From Enhydrobacter sp. (GTDB lineage: Bacteria; Pseudomonadota; Alphaproteobacteria; Reyranellales; Reyranellaceae): a DNA stretch of 64,000 nucleotides. A program made the translations under genes and the position numbers. Below, one piece after another: positions 26,280 to 35,305 of the stretch (within the stretch, counting starts at the first letter, position 1; the number at the start of each line of letters is the position of its first letter). The notes beneath the pieces were generated by a model that had not been told where the DNA came from, made no database searches, and saw nothing but the letters and a program-made list of their open reading frames with translations. The stretch spans positions 5,079,001 to 5,143,000 of the forward strand of contig NZ_CP126889.1 of the NCBI RefSeq assembly GCF_030246845.1, given 5' to 3'.

Positions 26280-26297
26280 TTTTCATGCTGCGCGGGA

Positions 26298-27743
26298 CTA
26301 TGCGGCCTTGGGCGCCCAGCCCATCACCGCCTTGACCTCGAGGAATTCCTCGAAGCCGTGCTCGCCCCATTCCCGGCCGTTGCCCGACTGCTTGTAGCCG
26401 CCGAAGGGCGCGCCGAAATCGGGGCCGGCACCGTTCAGATGCACATTGCCGGTCCGCAGCCGGGCGGCGACCTTGCGGGCGCGGTCGATATTGCCCGACT
26501 GCACATAGCCCGACAGGCCATAGGCGGTGTCGTTGGCCTGGGCGACCGCGTCGTCCTCGCTGTCGTAGGCCAGCATGGTGAGGACCGGACCGAAGATCTC
26601 CTCCCGCGCGATGGTCATGTCGTTGGTGACGTTGGCGAACACCGTCGGCCGGACATAGTAGCCGCGGTTCATGTTCTCGGGCCGGCCCGGGCCGCCGGTC
26701 ACCAGGGTCGCGCCTTCCTCGATTCCCTTCTGGATGAGCGCCTGGATCTTGTTGAACTGCACCTCGCTCACCACCGGACCGATCGTGCCGGGCCCGGCAT
26801 CGGGGGTCGCCGGGTCGACGACCTTGACCTTCTCCGCGGCCGCCTTCGCGATCGCGATGGCGGCGTCGTTCTTGGCGCGCGGCACGAACATGCGCGACGG
26901 CGCATTGCAGGACTGGCCGGAGTTCAGCATCATGCTCATCACGCCGGCAGAGACGGCCTTGGTGAGATCGGCGTCGTCGAGCACGATGTTGGCCGACTTT
27001 CCGCCCAGCTCCTGCGCCACGCGCTTCACCGTATCGGCGGCCGCCTTGGCAACCGCGATGCCGGCCCGGGTCGAGCCGGTGAAGGACATCATGTCGATGC
27101 CCGGATGGGTCGACATCGCCTCGCCGACCGTGGGGCCGTCGCCGTTGACCAGGTTGAACACGCCCGGCGGCACCCCCGCCTCGTGCAGCACGTCGGCAAA
27201 CAGCATGGCGTTCATCGGCGCCACCTCCGACGGCTTGAGGACGACCGTGCAGCCCGCTGCGAGCGCCGGCGCCACCTTGCAGGCGATCTGGTTGATCGGC
27301 CAGTTCCAGGGGGTGATGAAGCCGCACACGCCGACCGGCTCCTTCACGATGGCGGTCGTGCCGTGCATTTCCTCGAATTTGTAGCTCTTCAGGATCTTCA
27401 CGGCCTCGTTCAGATGGCCGAGCCCTGTCGCCGCCTGGGCCGCCTTGGCGAGCCACAGCGGGGCGCCCATCTCCTGGCTGATCGCCTCGGCGATCGCCTG
27501 GAACTTGCCCTTGTAGGCCGCGATGATCTTCTCGAGGAGCGCAATCCGTTCCTCGCGCGTCGTGCGCGAATAGCTTTCGAAGGCGCGGCGTGCGGCGGCG
27601 ACGGCCTTGTCGACGTCGGCCCTGGATCCGAGCGAGACGCGCGCGAACGGCTCCTCGTTGGCGGGATTGATGACGTCGATCGCCTTGGGCGCGACCGGAT
27701 CCACCCACTTGCCGTCGATGTAGAACTGAAGCCGTTCCTGCAT
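26298..27743 (-). CDS. NAD(P)-dependent aldehyde dehydrogenase
   Basis: Oxidises an aldehyde to the acid. 481 residues, full length. The conserved set is visible: Asn147 (TPWNWPINQ), Lys170 (VVLKPSEVAP), Glu245 (AQELGGKSANIVL), catalytic Cys279 (NSGQSCNAPSR) and EEIFGPVLTML near the C-terminus. The sequence resembles the broad-specificity group used for aliphatic or aromatic aldehydes; the substrate cannot be read. The 3' end faces the IS, which has split its terminator. The upstream phosphodiesterase-like gene reads in the same direction with a 77-bp gap. Confidence 0.92.
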   Translation of the reverse strand: MQERLQFYIDGKWVDPVAPKAIDVINPANEEPFARVSLGSRADVDKAVAAARRAFESYSRTTREERIALLEKIIAAYKGKFQAIAEAISQEMGAPLWLAKAAQAATGLGHLNEAVKILKSYKFEEMHGTTAIVKEPVGVCGFITPWNWPINQIACKVAPALAAGCTVVLKPSEVAPMNAMLFADVLHEAGVPPGVFNLVNGDGPTVGEAMSTHPGIDMMSFTGSTRAGIAVAKAAADTVKRVAQELGGKSANIVLDDADLTKAVSAGVMSMMLNSGQSCNAPSRMFVPRAKNDAAIAIAKAAAEKVKVVDPATPDAGPGTIGPVVSEVQFNKIQALIQKGIEEGATLVTGGPGRPENMNRGYYVRPTVFANVTNDMTIAREEIFGPVLTMLAYDSEDDAVAQANDTAYGLSGYVQSGNIDRARKVAARLRTGNVHLNGAGPDFGAPFGGYKQSGNGREWGEHGFEEFLEVKAVMGWAPKAA

Positions 27744-27820
27744 GGCCGTCTCTCCTCGATCTGTCGTCCTTGCCGCATGTTAAGCACCTCACGCCGAGGT
27801 GGATAGAGGGTACGGGACGA

Positions 27821-29092
27821 TCAGCTTTTCAGCCGCAGCGGCTCTCCGTCGAAGCCTTCGACGGAGAGCCCGAGGAATTGGACGACGGTCGGCGCGATAT
27901 CGGTGAGCGAGGTCGCGCGGCCGGCCGTTCCCGACAGCCGGCCACCGTCGTTCGCCAAGAGGAAGGGTCTGGTCTCGTCGGGTCCCCAGCCGCCATGCTG
28001 GCCGCTGCCGATGGCGGCCGGCTTGCCAGGCTCGGCGACGACCCAGCGCCGGCCGCGCACGCCATGAGCATTGGGTTCATCCTGCCGCGCCATGTTGACC
28101 GCGGCAACGACGCCGTCGCGCGCGGCATGGCCACGTCCGGCAAGCCCGGCCTCGACCACGACCCCGGCGGCCCACGGCGCCCGCCGCATCTCGTCGAGCA
28201 CGGCGAGCAGCGGCGCCCGGCCGCGATCCGTCGCATAAAGCAGCGCCGCCGTTCCCTGCCCGGCCACCGCCACCTCGCCTGCTTCCAGCTCCGCGCCGAG
28301 GCCACGATCGGCCAGCCAGGCGGCGACATCGATGCAATCGCCGATTGTCTCCTGGCCGTGATCCGAGCCGATCAGCAGGAGGATGTCCTCGCCCGCGCTG
28401 CGCAGCCGCTCGACCGTGCGGAAAACCTCGAGCACACAGCGCTCGGCCTGCCCGAGCGCCTCGTGGTGCGCCGGCGAGCCGAGCGGCGCGCCATGGAGCG
28501 TCAGGTCCGGATTGGCGAGCCACAGCATCGCGACCGCCGGCCGCCGATCGCACAATACCTCGGTGCAAAAGCGCCCGGTCATCGCCCAGTCGCCGGCGAG
28601 ATCGTGGCTGACCTCCAGCGCATCGGCGCCCGCGATACGCTCGCCGCCGGGCGCGTAGGAACCGGCCCGGTGATAGACATAGCCGAAATGGTCGGGATCG
28701 AGGAAATAGGCCGCGCCTGGCGAGACGTTCGAGAAGGCGACGAAGCCACCCTCGCCGGCCACCCGCTCGGCAAGCGAGGGGACGAGCAGCGTGCGCCCGG
28801 TGGCCCGTCGCAGATGCATGCGGAAGTCCGGATGGCCGACGTCGCGCACGACGATCCTGCCCTCCTCGATCAGCCCCATGCGATTGCCGTGCAGGCCGTG
28901 GCGCGCCGGCTGGCAACCCGTCGACACCGATGCGGCGGACACACGCGTCACCGAAGGAAACACCGCGCTGTGCGCCTCGCACCAAAGACTCCTGCGGGCG
29001 AGATCGTGCAGGACGGGAGTCTTCTCTTGCCGTATCCAGTCGCGGCCGAGGCCGTCGCAACAAACGAATACCGCGCGGCGAGATTTCGTCAT
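27821..29092 (-). CDS. Alkaline-phosphatase superfamily phosphodiesterase/nucleotide pyrophosphatase-like protein
   Basis: 423 residues. Metal-site residues of the type I phosphodiesterase family are visible: Asp13 (VCCDGLGRDW), nucleophile Thr49 (FPSVTRVSAASVSTG), NPDLTLHG, SDHGQETIG and GQHGGWGPDET, ending LTDIAPTVVQFLGL. The ATG at 29092 is preferred to an in-frame TTG two codons earlier. No signal peptide is seen, so it is probably cytosolic. The substrate could be a phosphonate, a nucleotide or another phosphodiester. It is divergent from the flavin monooxygenase gene over 71 bp. Confidence 0.85.
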   Translation of the reverse strand: MTKSRRAVFVCCDGLGRDWIRQEKTPVLHDLARRSLWCEAHSAVFPSVTRVSAASVSTGCQPARHGLHGNRMGLIEEGRIVVRDVGHPDFRMHLRRATGRTLLVPSLAERVAGEGGFVAFSNVSPGAAYFLDPDHFGYVYHRAGSYAPGGERIAGADALEVSHDLAGDWAMTGRFCTEVLCDRRPAVAMLWLANPDLTLHGAPLGSPAHHEALGQAERCVLEVFRTVERLRSAGEDILLLIGSDHGQETIGDCIDVAAWLADRGLGAELEAGEVAVAGQGTAALLYATDRGRAPLLAVLDEMRRAPWAAGVVVEAGLAGRGHAARDGVVAAVNMARQDEPNAHGVRGRRWVVAEPGKPAAIGSGQHGGWGPDETRPFLLANDGGRLSGTAGRATSLTDIAPTVVQFLGLSVEGFDGEPLRLKS

Positions 29093-29135
29093 CGTCAAAT
29101 CAACCCTTGCGAAGCTTTGGGGATGGTAGTCGACT

Positions 29136-29158
29136 TCCTGGAGAAAATACCCAGGAGG
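29136..29158 (+). promoter_or_regulatory. Strong Shine-Dalgarno within a short stem-loop before the flavin monooxygenase
   Basis: TCCTGG (29136-29141) can pair with CCAGGA (29151-29156) over a 9-nt loop. The second arm overlaps AGGAGG (29153-29158), which lies 5 nt before the ATG at 29164. The near-perfect ribosome binding site fixes the start. Regulation by folding is speculative. Confidence 0.4.
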
Positions 29159-29163
29159 AAACG

Positions 29164-30270
29164 ATGCAGTTCGGATATTTCACGATGCCGTCGCACCCCC
29201 CGGAGAGGCCGCTCAAGGACGGCCATGAATGGGATCTGCAGGTGATCCGCTGGCTCGACGAGCTCGGCTTCACCGAATGCTGGATCGGCGAGCATCACAC
29301 CGCGCCGTGGGAACCGCATCCGTCGCCCGACCTCCTGGTGGCGCAGGGCCTGATGCAGACCAGGAACATCCGTCTCGGCCCCGGCGGCTTCCTGCTGCCC
29401 TACCATCATCCGGCCGAGCTCGCGAACCGGGTCGCCATGCTCGATCATATTTCGGGCGGCCGTCTCAACTTCGGCGTCGCCGCGTCCGGGCTGCCGAGCG
29501 ACTGGGCGATGTTCAACGTCGACGGCATGTCGGGCGTCAATCGCGACATGACGCGCGAGGCGCTCGACATCATCCTGAAGATGTGGAGTGCCACGGGGCC
29601 GTTCGACTACAAGGGCAAGTACTGGCACGTCACCAACCCCGATACGATGTTCGGGTTCCTGAAGCCGCACATCAAGCCGATGCAGACCCCGCACCCGCCG
29701 ATCGGCGTCGCCGGCCTGTCCAAGAACTCCGACACGCTGAAGCTTGCCGGCGAGAGGGGCTTCCTGCCGATGAGCCTCAACCTCAATCCGGCTTATGTCG
29801 GAAGCCACTGGGAGTCGGTCGAGATCGGCGCCGCCAAGACCGGCCGCACGCCCGATCGCGGCGAGTGGCGCATGGTGCGCGAGGTCTTCGTCGCCGACAC
29901 CGACGAGGAAGCCATGCGGCTCTCCGTAGGCTCGATGATGGGCCGCATGATGCGGGAGTACTTCCTGCCGCTGCTCGCGCAGTTCGGCTTCTTCGAGTAC
30001 CTGAAGCACGACCAGAGCGTGCCCGATTCGGATGTGACGCCGGAATACTGCGCGCACCACAACTGGATCATCGGCTCGCCCCGCACCGTGATCGAGAAGA
30101 TCGAGAGGATCTACGACGAGGTCGGCGGCTTCGGCCAGCTCCTGGTGTTCGGCTTCGACTATGCGAACCAGCCCGAAGCCTGGCGCCATTCGCTCGAGCT
30201 CCTGTCGCGCGAGGTGATGCCCAAGGTGCAGCATCTCAAGCCGAAAACGCAGAAGATGGCGGCGGAGTAG
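29164..30270 (+). CDS. LLM-class flavin-dependent monooxygenase
   Basis: 368 residues with the luciferase-like barrel: MQFGYFTMPSHPPERPL start, WIGEHHTAPWEPHPSPDLLV, LPYHHPAELANRVAMLDHIS and GRLNFGVAASGLPSDW, then the C-terminal IIGSPRTVIEKIERIYDEVGG. Such enzymes use FMNH2 supplied by a partner reductase to oxygenate or cleave small organic compounds. The start is fixed by AGGAGG 5 nt upstream. The frame upstream is antisense to the neighbouring gene. No flavin reductase is adjacent. Confidence 0.92.
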   Translation: MQFGYFTMPSHPPERPLKDGHEWDLQVIRWLDELGFTECWIGEHHTAPWEPHPSPDLLVAQGLMQTRNIRLGPGGFLLPYHHPAELANRVAMLDHISGGRLNFGVAASGLPSDWAMFNVDGMSGVNRDMTREALDIILKMWSATGPFDYKGKYWHVTNPDTMFGFLKPHIKPMQTPHPPIGVAGLSKNSDTLKLAGERGFLPMSLNLNPAYVGSHWESVEIGAAKTGRTPDRGEWRMVREVFVADTDEEAMRLSVGSMMGRMMREYFLPLLAQFGFFEYLKHDQSVPDSDVTPEYCAHHNWIIGSPRTVIEKIERIYDEVGGFGQLLVFGFDYANQPEAWRHSLELLSREVMPKVQHLKPKTQKMAAE

Positions 30271-30287
30271 CCAGCCGGGCGAACGAC

Positions 30288-31562
30288 CTAGCGACGCGGC
30301 GGCGACGCTTTCCTCGAAAGCAGCGCCGCCGCCGCGAACCCCGCGGCGGCCACCAGCATGATCGCGGCCAGGCCCCACAGCACCGGCGTGTAGTTGGCGA
30401 ACGCGCTCCAGGCGAGCGACGCCAGGATGGGACCCGCCGCGCGCATGACGTTGGTCGGCATGGTGAGTGCACCGCTCACCACGCCATAGCCCTCGGGGCC
30501 GATGAACTCGGGGACCGCCATGCCGCGCAGGATCGTCACCAGCCCGTTCGCCACGCCGTAGATGATGGCGAACAGGATCAGGCCGTAGACGTCACTGATG
30601 CCGGCCGCCAGCATCGACATCGCGACCGGGAAGGCGAAATAGATCAGTGCGCCGAGCTGGATCGCGGTGATGTGACGCTGGCCCGCCATCAACAGCACGC
30701 GCCCCACCACCTGCATCGGCCCGATCAGGGCGATGATCGCCATCACCACGCCGATCTCGACATGGCGCTCGGCCAGCAGCGGGATGAGATGGAAGCTCAT
30801 GGCCGAGAAGGCGAGCCCGTAACCGGCGAACGCCACCACCAGCCCCCAGAAGGCGGGCACGCGCACGGCGGCGGCCAACGGACCCTTGCCCGAGGGAGTG
30901 ACGCTGGCGGAAGTCGCATGCGCGATCGGCACCGCCTCCTCCCGCGGCCCCGGCACGAACAGCCAATGGATGAAGAAGGCGACGCCGAGATTGATGGCCG
31001 CGAGCACCAGCAGCGTCGGCCGCCACTCGATGCGATCGATCAGGAGCTGGGCGAAGGGAATGCCGAAGGTGCTGGCGAGGCCACCGATGAAGGTCATCAC
31101 CATGATGGCCTGCCGGAAGCGCGGGCCGTAGACGCGGGTGATCACCGCGAAGGCGGGTTCATACAGCGTAACCGACTGGCAGGCGCCGAGACCGATCCAG
31201 ACGAGGTAGAACACCGGCAACGACTGCGTGCGCGACCAGACGAACATCATGGCCGCCGCCAGCAGCGAGCCGCCGGTCATCAGCTTGCGACCATGTCCGC
31301 GATCGATCCATGCCCCCACCGGGATCGAGCAAAGACCGGCGACCATCAGGCCTGCCGACAAGGCGCCGAACAGGTCGTTGCGCGACCAGCCGAGTTCCTT
31401 CTCCATCGGCGCGACGAACAACGGGAAGGTGTAGTAGACGAGGCCCCAGGTGATGAGCTGTCCCGTCGACAGGACCCACAGGATGGTCGATGGGCGCTTT
31501 CGCCACGGCCCTTTCGCGCCGCGGTCCGTCAATATCGCCCCGAGTCTCGCTTGCCCGTCCAT
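30288..31562 (-). CDS. MFS transporter, monocarboxylate/oxalate-formate-like
   Basis: 424 residues with about twelve hydrophobic segments. Features of this MFS group are STGQLITWGLVYYTFPLFVAPM in the first helix, GAWIDRGHGRKLMTGG between helices 2 and 3, and YEPAFAVITRVYGPRFRQAI. The start ATG at 31562 gives a sensible cytoplasmic N-terminus; the longer open frame is antisense to the patatin gene. It is convergent with the flavin monooxygenase and divergent from patatin over 42 bp. The substrate is unknown. Confidence 0.86.
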   Translation of the reverse strand: MDGQARLGAILTDRGAKGPWRKRPSTILWVLSTGQLITWGLVYYTFPLFVAPMEKELGWSRNDLFGALSAGLMVAGLCSIPVGAWIDRGHGRKLMTGGSLLAAAMMFVWSRTQSLPVFYLVWIGLGACQSVTLYEPAFAVITRVYGPRFRQAIMVMTFIGGLASTFGIPFAQLLIDRIEWRPTLLVLAAINLGVAFFIHWLFVPGPREEAVPIAHATSASVTPSGKGPLAAAVRVPAFWGLVVAFAGYGLAFSAMSFHLIPLLAERHVEIGVVMAIIALIGPMQVVGRVLLMAGQRHITAIQLGALIYFAFPVAMSMLAAGISDVYGLILFAIIYGVANGLVTILRGMAVPEFIGPEGYGVVSGALTMPTNVMRAAGPILASLAWSAFANYTPVLWGLAAIMLVAAAGFAAAALLSRKASPPRR

Positions 31563-31604
31563 GTCACGAAAGCGTAACGCGGCGTCGCCGCAGAGGACAG
31601 CCGC

Positions 31605-32630
31605 ATGAATCCTATCAAGCGCATAAATCTCGCTTTGCAGGGCGGCGGCTCGCACGGCGCCTTCACCTGGGGCGTGCTCGATGCGCTGATCGAGGATGGC
31701 CGGCTTTCTTTCGAGGCGGTGAGCGGAACCAGCGCGGGCGCCATGAACGCCGCCATCGTGCTGCAGGGCTGGGCGAAGGGTGGGCCGGACGGCGCGCGCA
31801 AGGCGCTGGCCGACTTCTGGACCGAGCTCGGCACCTTCGCGGTGGCGAGTCCGATCCGGCGCACGCCGCTCGATCGCCTTCAGGGCAACTGGAATCTCGA
31901 CGAGTCGCCCACCGTGCTGTGGGCCGACGTGATCCAGCGCACGCTCTCGCCCTGGCAGCGCAACCCGCTCAATTTCGATCCGTTGCGTGACCTCCTGCGC
32001 AAGCATTTCGACGAGAAGGCGGTGCGCGCCTGCAGCGACATCAAGGCCTTCGTCGCCGCCACCAACGTCGAGACCGGCAAGGTGCGGATCTTCAAACGCG
32101 AGGAGCTGTCGATCGACGCCCTGCTCGCCTCGGCCTGCCTGCCCAACGTGCACGATGCTGTGGTGATCGACGGCGTGCCCTACTGGGACGGCGGCTATCG
32201 CGGCAACCCGCCGATCTGGCCGTTCATCTATGAGAGCGAAACGCGCGACGTGGTGCTCGTCGAGCTCGACCCGGCCGTGCGCAAGGGCGTGCCGAGGTCC
32301 AATGCCGAGATCGCCGACCGGCTGAACGAGATCACCTTCGGCGGCGCGCTGATGGCCGAGATGCGCGCCATCGCCTTCGTGCAGGACCTGATCCGGCAGG
32401 GCGCCATCACCGGCACCTTCGGCACCCGCCTCAAGATGATGCTGATCCATTCCATCAATGACGATGCGTCGCTTGCGCCGCTCGGCGCGGTGAGCAAGTT
32501 CAACATCGAGCCCGACTTCCTGGAGCATCTGTTCCAGCTCGGCCGCGCCGCCGCAACCCGCTGGCTCGCCTCCACCTTCGACTCGATCGGCGTCGAGACC
32601 AGCATCGACATCGCCGCCCGCTTCCTGTGA
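31605..32630 (+). CDS. Patatin-like phospholipase family protein
   Basis: Cytosolic or membrane-peripheral lipid acyl hydrolase. 341 residues. The oxyanion-hole GGGSHGAF (13-20), nucleophile Ser43 in SGTSAGAMN and catalytic Asp195 in YWDGGYRG make the Ser-Asp dyad. No signal peptide or beta-barrel translocator domain is present. This compact form is widespread in alphaproteobacteria, sometimes near polyhydroxyalkanoate genes, which are not seen here. Confidence 0.92.
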   Translation: MNPIKRINLALQGGGSHGAFTWGVLDALIEDGRLSFEAVSGTSAGAMNAAIVLQGWAKGGPDGARKALADFWTELGTFAVASPIRRTPLDRLQGNWNLDESPTVLWADVIQRTLSPWQRNPLNFDPLRDLLRKHFDEKAVRACSDIKAFVAATNVETGKVRIFKREELSIDALLASACLPNVHDAVVIDGVPYWDGGYRGNPPIWPFIYESETRDVVLVELDPAVRKGVPRSNAEIADRLNEITFGGALMAEMRAIAFVQDLIRQGAITGTFGTRLKMMLIHSINDDASLAPLGAVSKFNIEPDFLEHLFQLGRAAATRWLASTFDSIGVETSIDIAARFL

Positions 32631-32692
32631 ACCAACGTTGTTCCAATATTCAGTAACACAGATTGTTGGATCGACGGGATCCACTGGAATAG

Positions 32693-32708
32693 CTCGACAT
32701 CTCGACAT
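32693..32708 (+). repeat. Tandem 8-bp repeat upstream of the ROK kinase
   Basis: CTCGACAT occurs twice in immediate succession, 21 bp before the ROK gene's ATG. ROK genes are often controlled by local repressors, so this could be a protein-binding site, or chance. Confidence 0.3.
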
Positions 32709-32728
32709 TCAGTTGGATTATTCGCTCC

Positions 32729-33631
32729 ATGCGCATTGGTATAGATCTCGGCGGCACCAAAATCGAAGCGCTGGCCATCGACGAGGCGGGCGCCGAAAGG
32801 GCCCGCCTGCGTGTGCCGACGCCCGCCACCTCCTACGAGGACAGCGTGAAGGCCATCGCCGGGCTGGTCGGGGAGCTGGAGCGGCGCGTGGGCGCGCGCT
32901 GCACCGTCGGCGTCGCCCATCCCGGCGCCGTCTCGCCCGCGACGGGCCTCATCAAGAACGCCAACTCGACGCGGCTGAACGGCCGGCCGCTGCCGGCCGA
33001 TCTCGAGCGCGCGCTTGGCCGCGAGGTACGCCTGGCCAACGACGCCAACTGCTTTGCCGTCTCCGAGGCCAGCGACGGCGCGGCGGCCGGCTGCGGCATC
33101 GTCTTCGGCGTCATCCTGGGCACCGGCGTCGGTGGCGGCATCGTGATCGACGGCCGGCCAGTGACGGGGGCGCAGGCGATCGCCGGCGAATGGGGCCACG
33201 CGCCTCTTCCCCTGCCGCGCGACGACGAACGCCCCGGACCGCCGTGCTACTGCGGCCGCCGCGGCTGCATCGAGACGTGGCTGAGTGGCCCGCGCCTGCA
33301 GGAGCAGTTCGCGCAGCGCACCGGCCGGCAGATGCGGGCGACGGAGATCGCGGCGGCTGCCGACCATGGCGACGCCGAGGCGGCGGCGCAGATGGAGCTC
33401 TACTGCGATCGTCTGGCGCGTGCGCTGTCGGTCGTCATCAATATCGTCGATCCGCACGCGATCGTGCTGGGCGGCGGGCTGTCGAAGATGGAGGCGCTCT
33501 ACCGGCAAGTGCCGGCGCTGTGGAAGCGCTACGTCTTCTCCGAGCCGGACTTCATCGCGACCCGCCTGCTGCCGCCGCGCTACGGTGACTCGAGCGGCGT
33601 GCGTGGTGCGGCCTGGCTGTGGCCTGCCTGA
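32729..33631 (+). CDS. ROK-family sugar kinase (fructokinase-like)
   Basis: 300 residues. The N-terminal ATP phosphate loop is MRIGIDLGGTKIEALAIDEA. The sugar-binding ANDANCFAVSEA and GTGVGGGIVIDG follow. The ROK zinc motif is CYCGRRGCIETWLSGP, with EWGHAPLPLP supplying the His ligand. There is no helix-turn-helix domain, so it is an enzyme, not a repressor. This group usually phosphorylates fructose or N-acetylated hexosamines. It stands alone and is followed by a cruciform repeat. Confidence 0.92.
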   Translation: MRIGIDLGGTKIEALAIDEAGAERARLRVPTPATSYEDSVKAIAGLVGELERRVGARCTVGVAHPGAVSPATGLIKNANSTRLNGRPLPADLERALGREVRLANDANCFAVSEASDGAAAGCGIVFGVILGTGVGGGIVIDGRPVTGAQAIAGEWGHAPLPLPRDDERPGPPCYCGRRGCIETWLSGPRLQEQFAQRTGRQMRATEIAAAADHGDAEAAAQMELYCDRLARALSVVINIVDPHAIVLGGGLSKMEALYRQVPALWKRYVFSEPDFIATRLLPPRYGDSSGVRGAAWLWPA

Positions 33632-33676
33632 TACCCTCGCAGATGGCTCATTTGCGTGATTCTGAGCACTCCATTT

Positions 33677-33750
33677 GTGTCATCCCGAGCGGACGCGAGG
33701 GATCCTTGACCGGCGCCGCGAAAGATCCCTCGCCGCGCCCGCGATGACAC
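33677..33750. repeat. Intergenic cruciform repeat element, 74 bp
   Basis: Nested inverted repeats: GTGTCATC (33677-33684) with GATGACAC (33743-33750), and GCGAGGGATC (33695-33704) with GATCCCTCGC (33724-33733). The loop contains CGGCGCCG. It looks like the dispersed palindromic elements found between genes of several alphaproteobacteria. Whether it recurs in this genome cannot be seen from one copy. It lies between the ends of two convergent genes, where it may also act as a terminator or RNA-stability element. Confidence 0.7.
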
Positions 33751-33781
33751 CAATGAATGTCCTGACGGCGCGGCGTCGTTG

Positions 33782-35257
33782 TCATCTGAACGGCGGCTCG
33801 TCGAAGCTGCGCAGCTTGCGCGAATGCAGGGACGCCAGCTCGCTGCGCAACAGGTCGATCGCCTCCAGGCCGATCTGCAGATGCTCGCCGACCGCGCGCT
33901 GATAGAAGCGCGTGGCGGCGCCCGGCAGCTTGATCTCGCCGTGCAGCGGCTTGTCCGACACGCAGAGCAGCGTGCCGTAGGGCACGCGCAACCGGTAACC
34001 CTGCGTCGCGAGCGTGGCGCTTTCCATGTCGACGGCGATGGCGCGGCCATGGCTGATGCGCTGCCGTTCCTGCGACCACCTGAGCTCCCAGTTGCGGTCG
34101 TCGTAGCTCACGACCGTGCCGGTCCGCAGCCGCCGTTTCAGCGCATCGCCGCGTTCGCCCGTCACGCGCGCGGCCGCCTCCTGCAGCGCCATCTGCACCT
34201 CGGCCAACGCCGGCACCGGCACTTCCGGCGGCACGAGATCGTCGAGGATGCGATCACGCCGCATGTAGCCGTGCGCCAGCACATAGTCGCCGATCGTCTG
34301 CGATTGCCTCAGGCCGCCACAGTGCCCGATCATCAGCCAGCAATGCGGACGCAGCACCGCGAGGTGGTCGGTCGCATTCTTGGCGTTGGAGGGTCCGACG
34401 CCGATGTTGCAGATCGTGATGCCCCCGCGATCGTCGGATCGCCTGACGCTGTAGGTCGGCATCTGGAAGCGGTGCCACGGCGCCGCCGCCAGCACCGCCG
34501 CGGCATCCTCGCTTGCATCGCCGCGCCGGACGACGGTGCCGCCGGGCAGCACCAGTTCGACATAGGGACCGTCGGGCTGGCGCAATTCCTCCATCGCCCA
34601 GGCCAGGAACTGGTCGACGTAGCGCTGATAGTTGGTGAACAGGATCCAGGGCTGGATGGTGCGCCAGTCGGTGCCGGTGTAGTGCGTCAGCCGCCGCAGC
34701 GAGAAGTCCACCCGCACGGCGTCGAAAAGGGCCAGCGGCCGGGGCCGGCTCTTCTCGAAGATCCATGTGCCGTCGGCCACCTCGTCGCCGACGCTGATCA
34801 GCACGGGCGTCGGGAAATGATGGGCAAGCTCGGCGACGGAGAGGTCGCCGTGAATGAACTCGTCGCCCTCCTCGGTCACGAAGGGATAGGGGATTTCCTG
34901 CTCGCTGACACGAACCTCGATGGCGGCGCCGAACTCCTCGACCAGCGGCCGCAGCTGCTCGAGCAGATAGCGACGAAAGAAGGCCGGCTGGGTGACGGTC
35001 GTCGCATAGAGGCCAGGCACCTGGAACTTCGCCCAGGCGCGCCGCGTGAAATGGACGGTACCCGACGGCCGCCAGTCGACCCGGAGCTCGGGGTAGCGAA
35101 ACCGGCGCCGCTCCTCCGCAGTGGGCGGTATGCCCGATGCCGTGAAACGCGCCAGGGCGTCGCGCAGGGCGTTGCATGCCGTGGCGTGGAGGCGCTCCAG
35201 CCGGTCGACCGCCTGCTCGGGTGTGAGTGTATCCCGGCCGATGCTGTTCGGCGTCAT
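33782..35257 (-). CDS. amn: AMP nucleosidase
   Basis: Hydrolyses AMP to adenine and ribose 5-phosphate, adjusting adenylate pools. 491 residues. The N-terminal AMN domain (FRYPELRVDWRPSGTVHFT; QEIPYPFVTEEGDEFIHGDL) precedes a nucleoside-phosphorylase-fold domain with NIGVGPSNAKNATDHLAVL, MIGHCGGLRQSQTIGDYVLA and AVDMESATLATQGYRLRVP. The ATG at 35257 matches the family start. The gene stands 48 bp downstream of the EipB pair in the same direction. Confidence 0.95.
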   Translation of the reverse strand: MTPNSIGRDTLTPEQAVDRLERLHATACNALRDALARFTASGIPPTAEERRRFRYPELRVDWRPSGTVHFTRRAWAKFQVPGLYATTVTQPAFFRRYLLEQLRPLVEEFGAAIEVRVSEQEIPYPFVTEEGDEFIHGDLSVAELAHHFPTPVLISVGDEVADGTWIFEKSRPRPLALFDAVRVDFSLRRLTHYTGTDWRTIQPWILFTNYQRYVDQFLAWAMEELRQPDGPYVELVLPGGTVVRRGDASEDAAAVLAAAPWHRFQMPTYSVRRSDDRGGITICNIGVGPSNAKNATDHLAVLRPHCWLMIGHCGGLRQSQTIGDYVLAHGYMRRDRILDDLVPPEVPVPALAEVQMALQEAAARVTGERGDALKRRLRTGTVVSYDDRNWELRWSQERQRISHGRAIAVDMESATLATQGYRLRVPYGTLLCVSDKPLHGEIKLPGAATRFYQRAVGEHLQIGLEAIDLLRSELASLHSRKLRSFDEPPFR

Positions 35258-35305
35258 CTGCGCGATCTCCTCGACGGTCGAGCTGAAGAGGTGCCCGGCG
35301 GCAGC

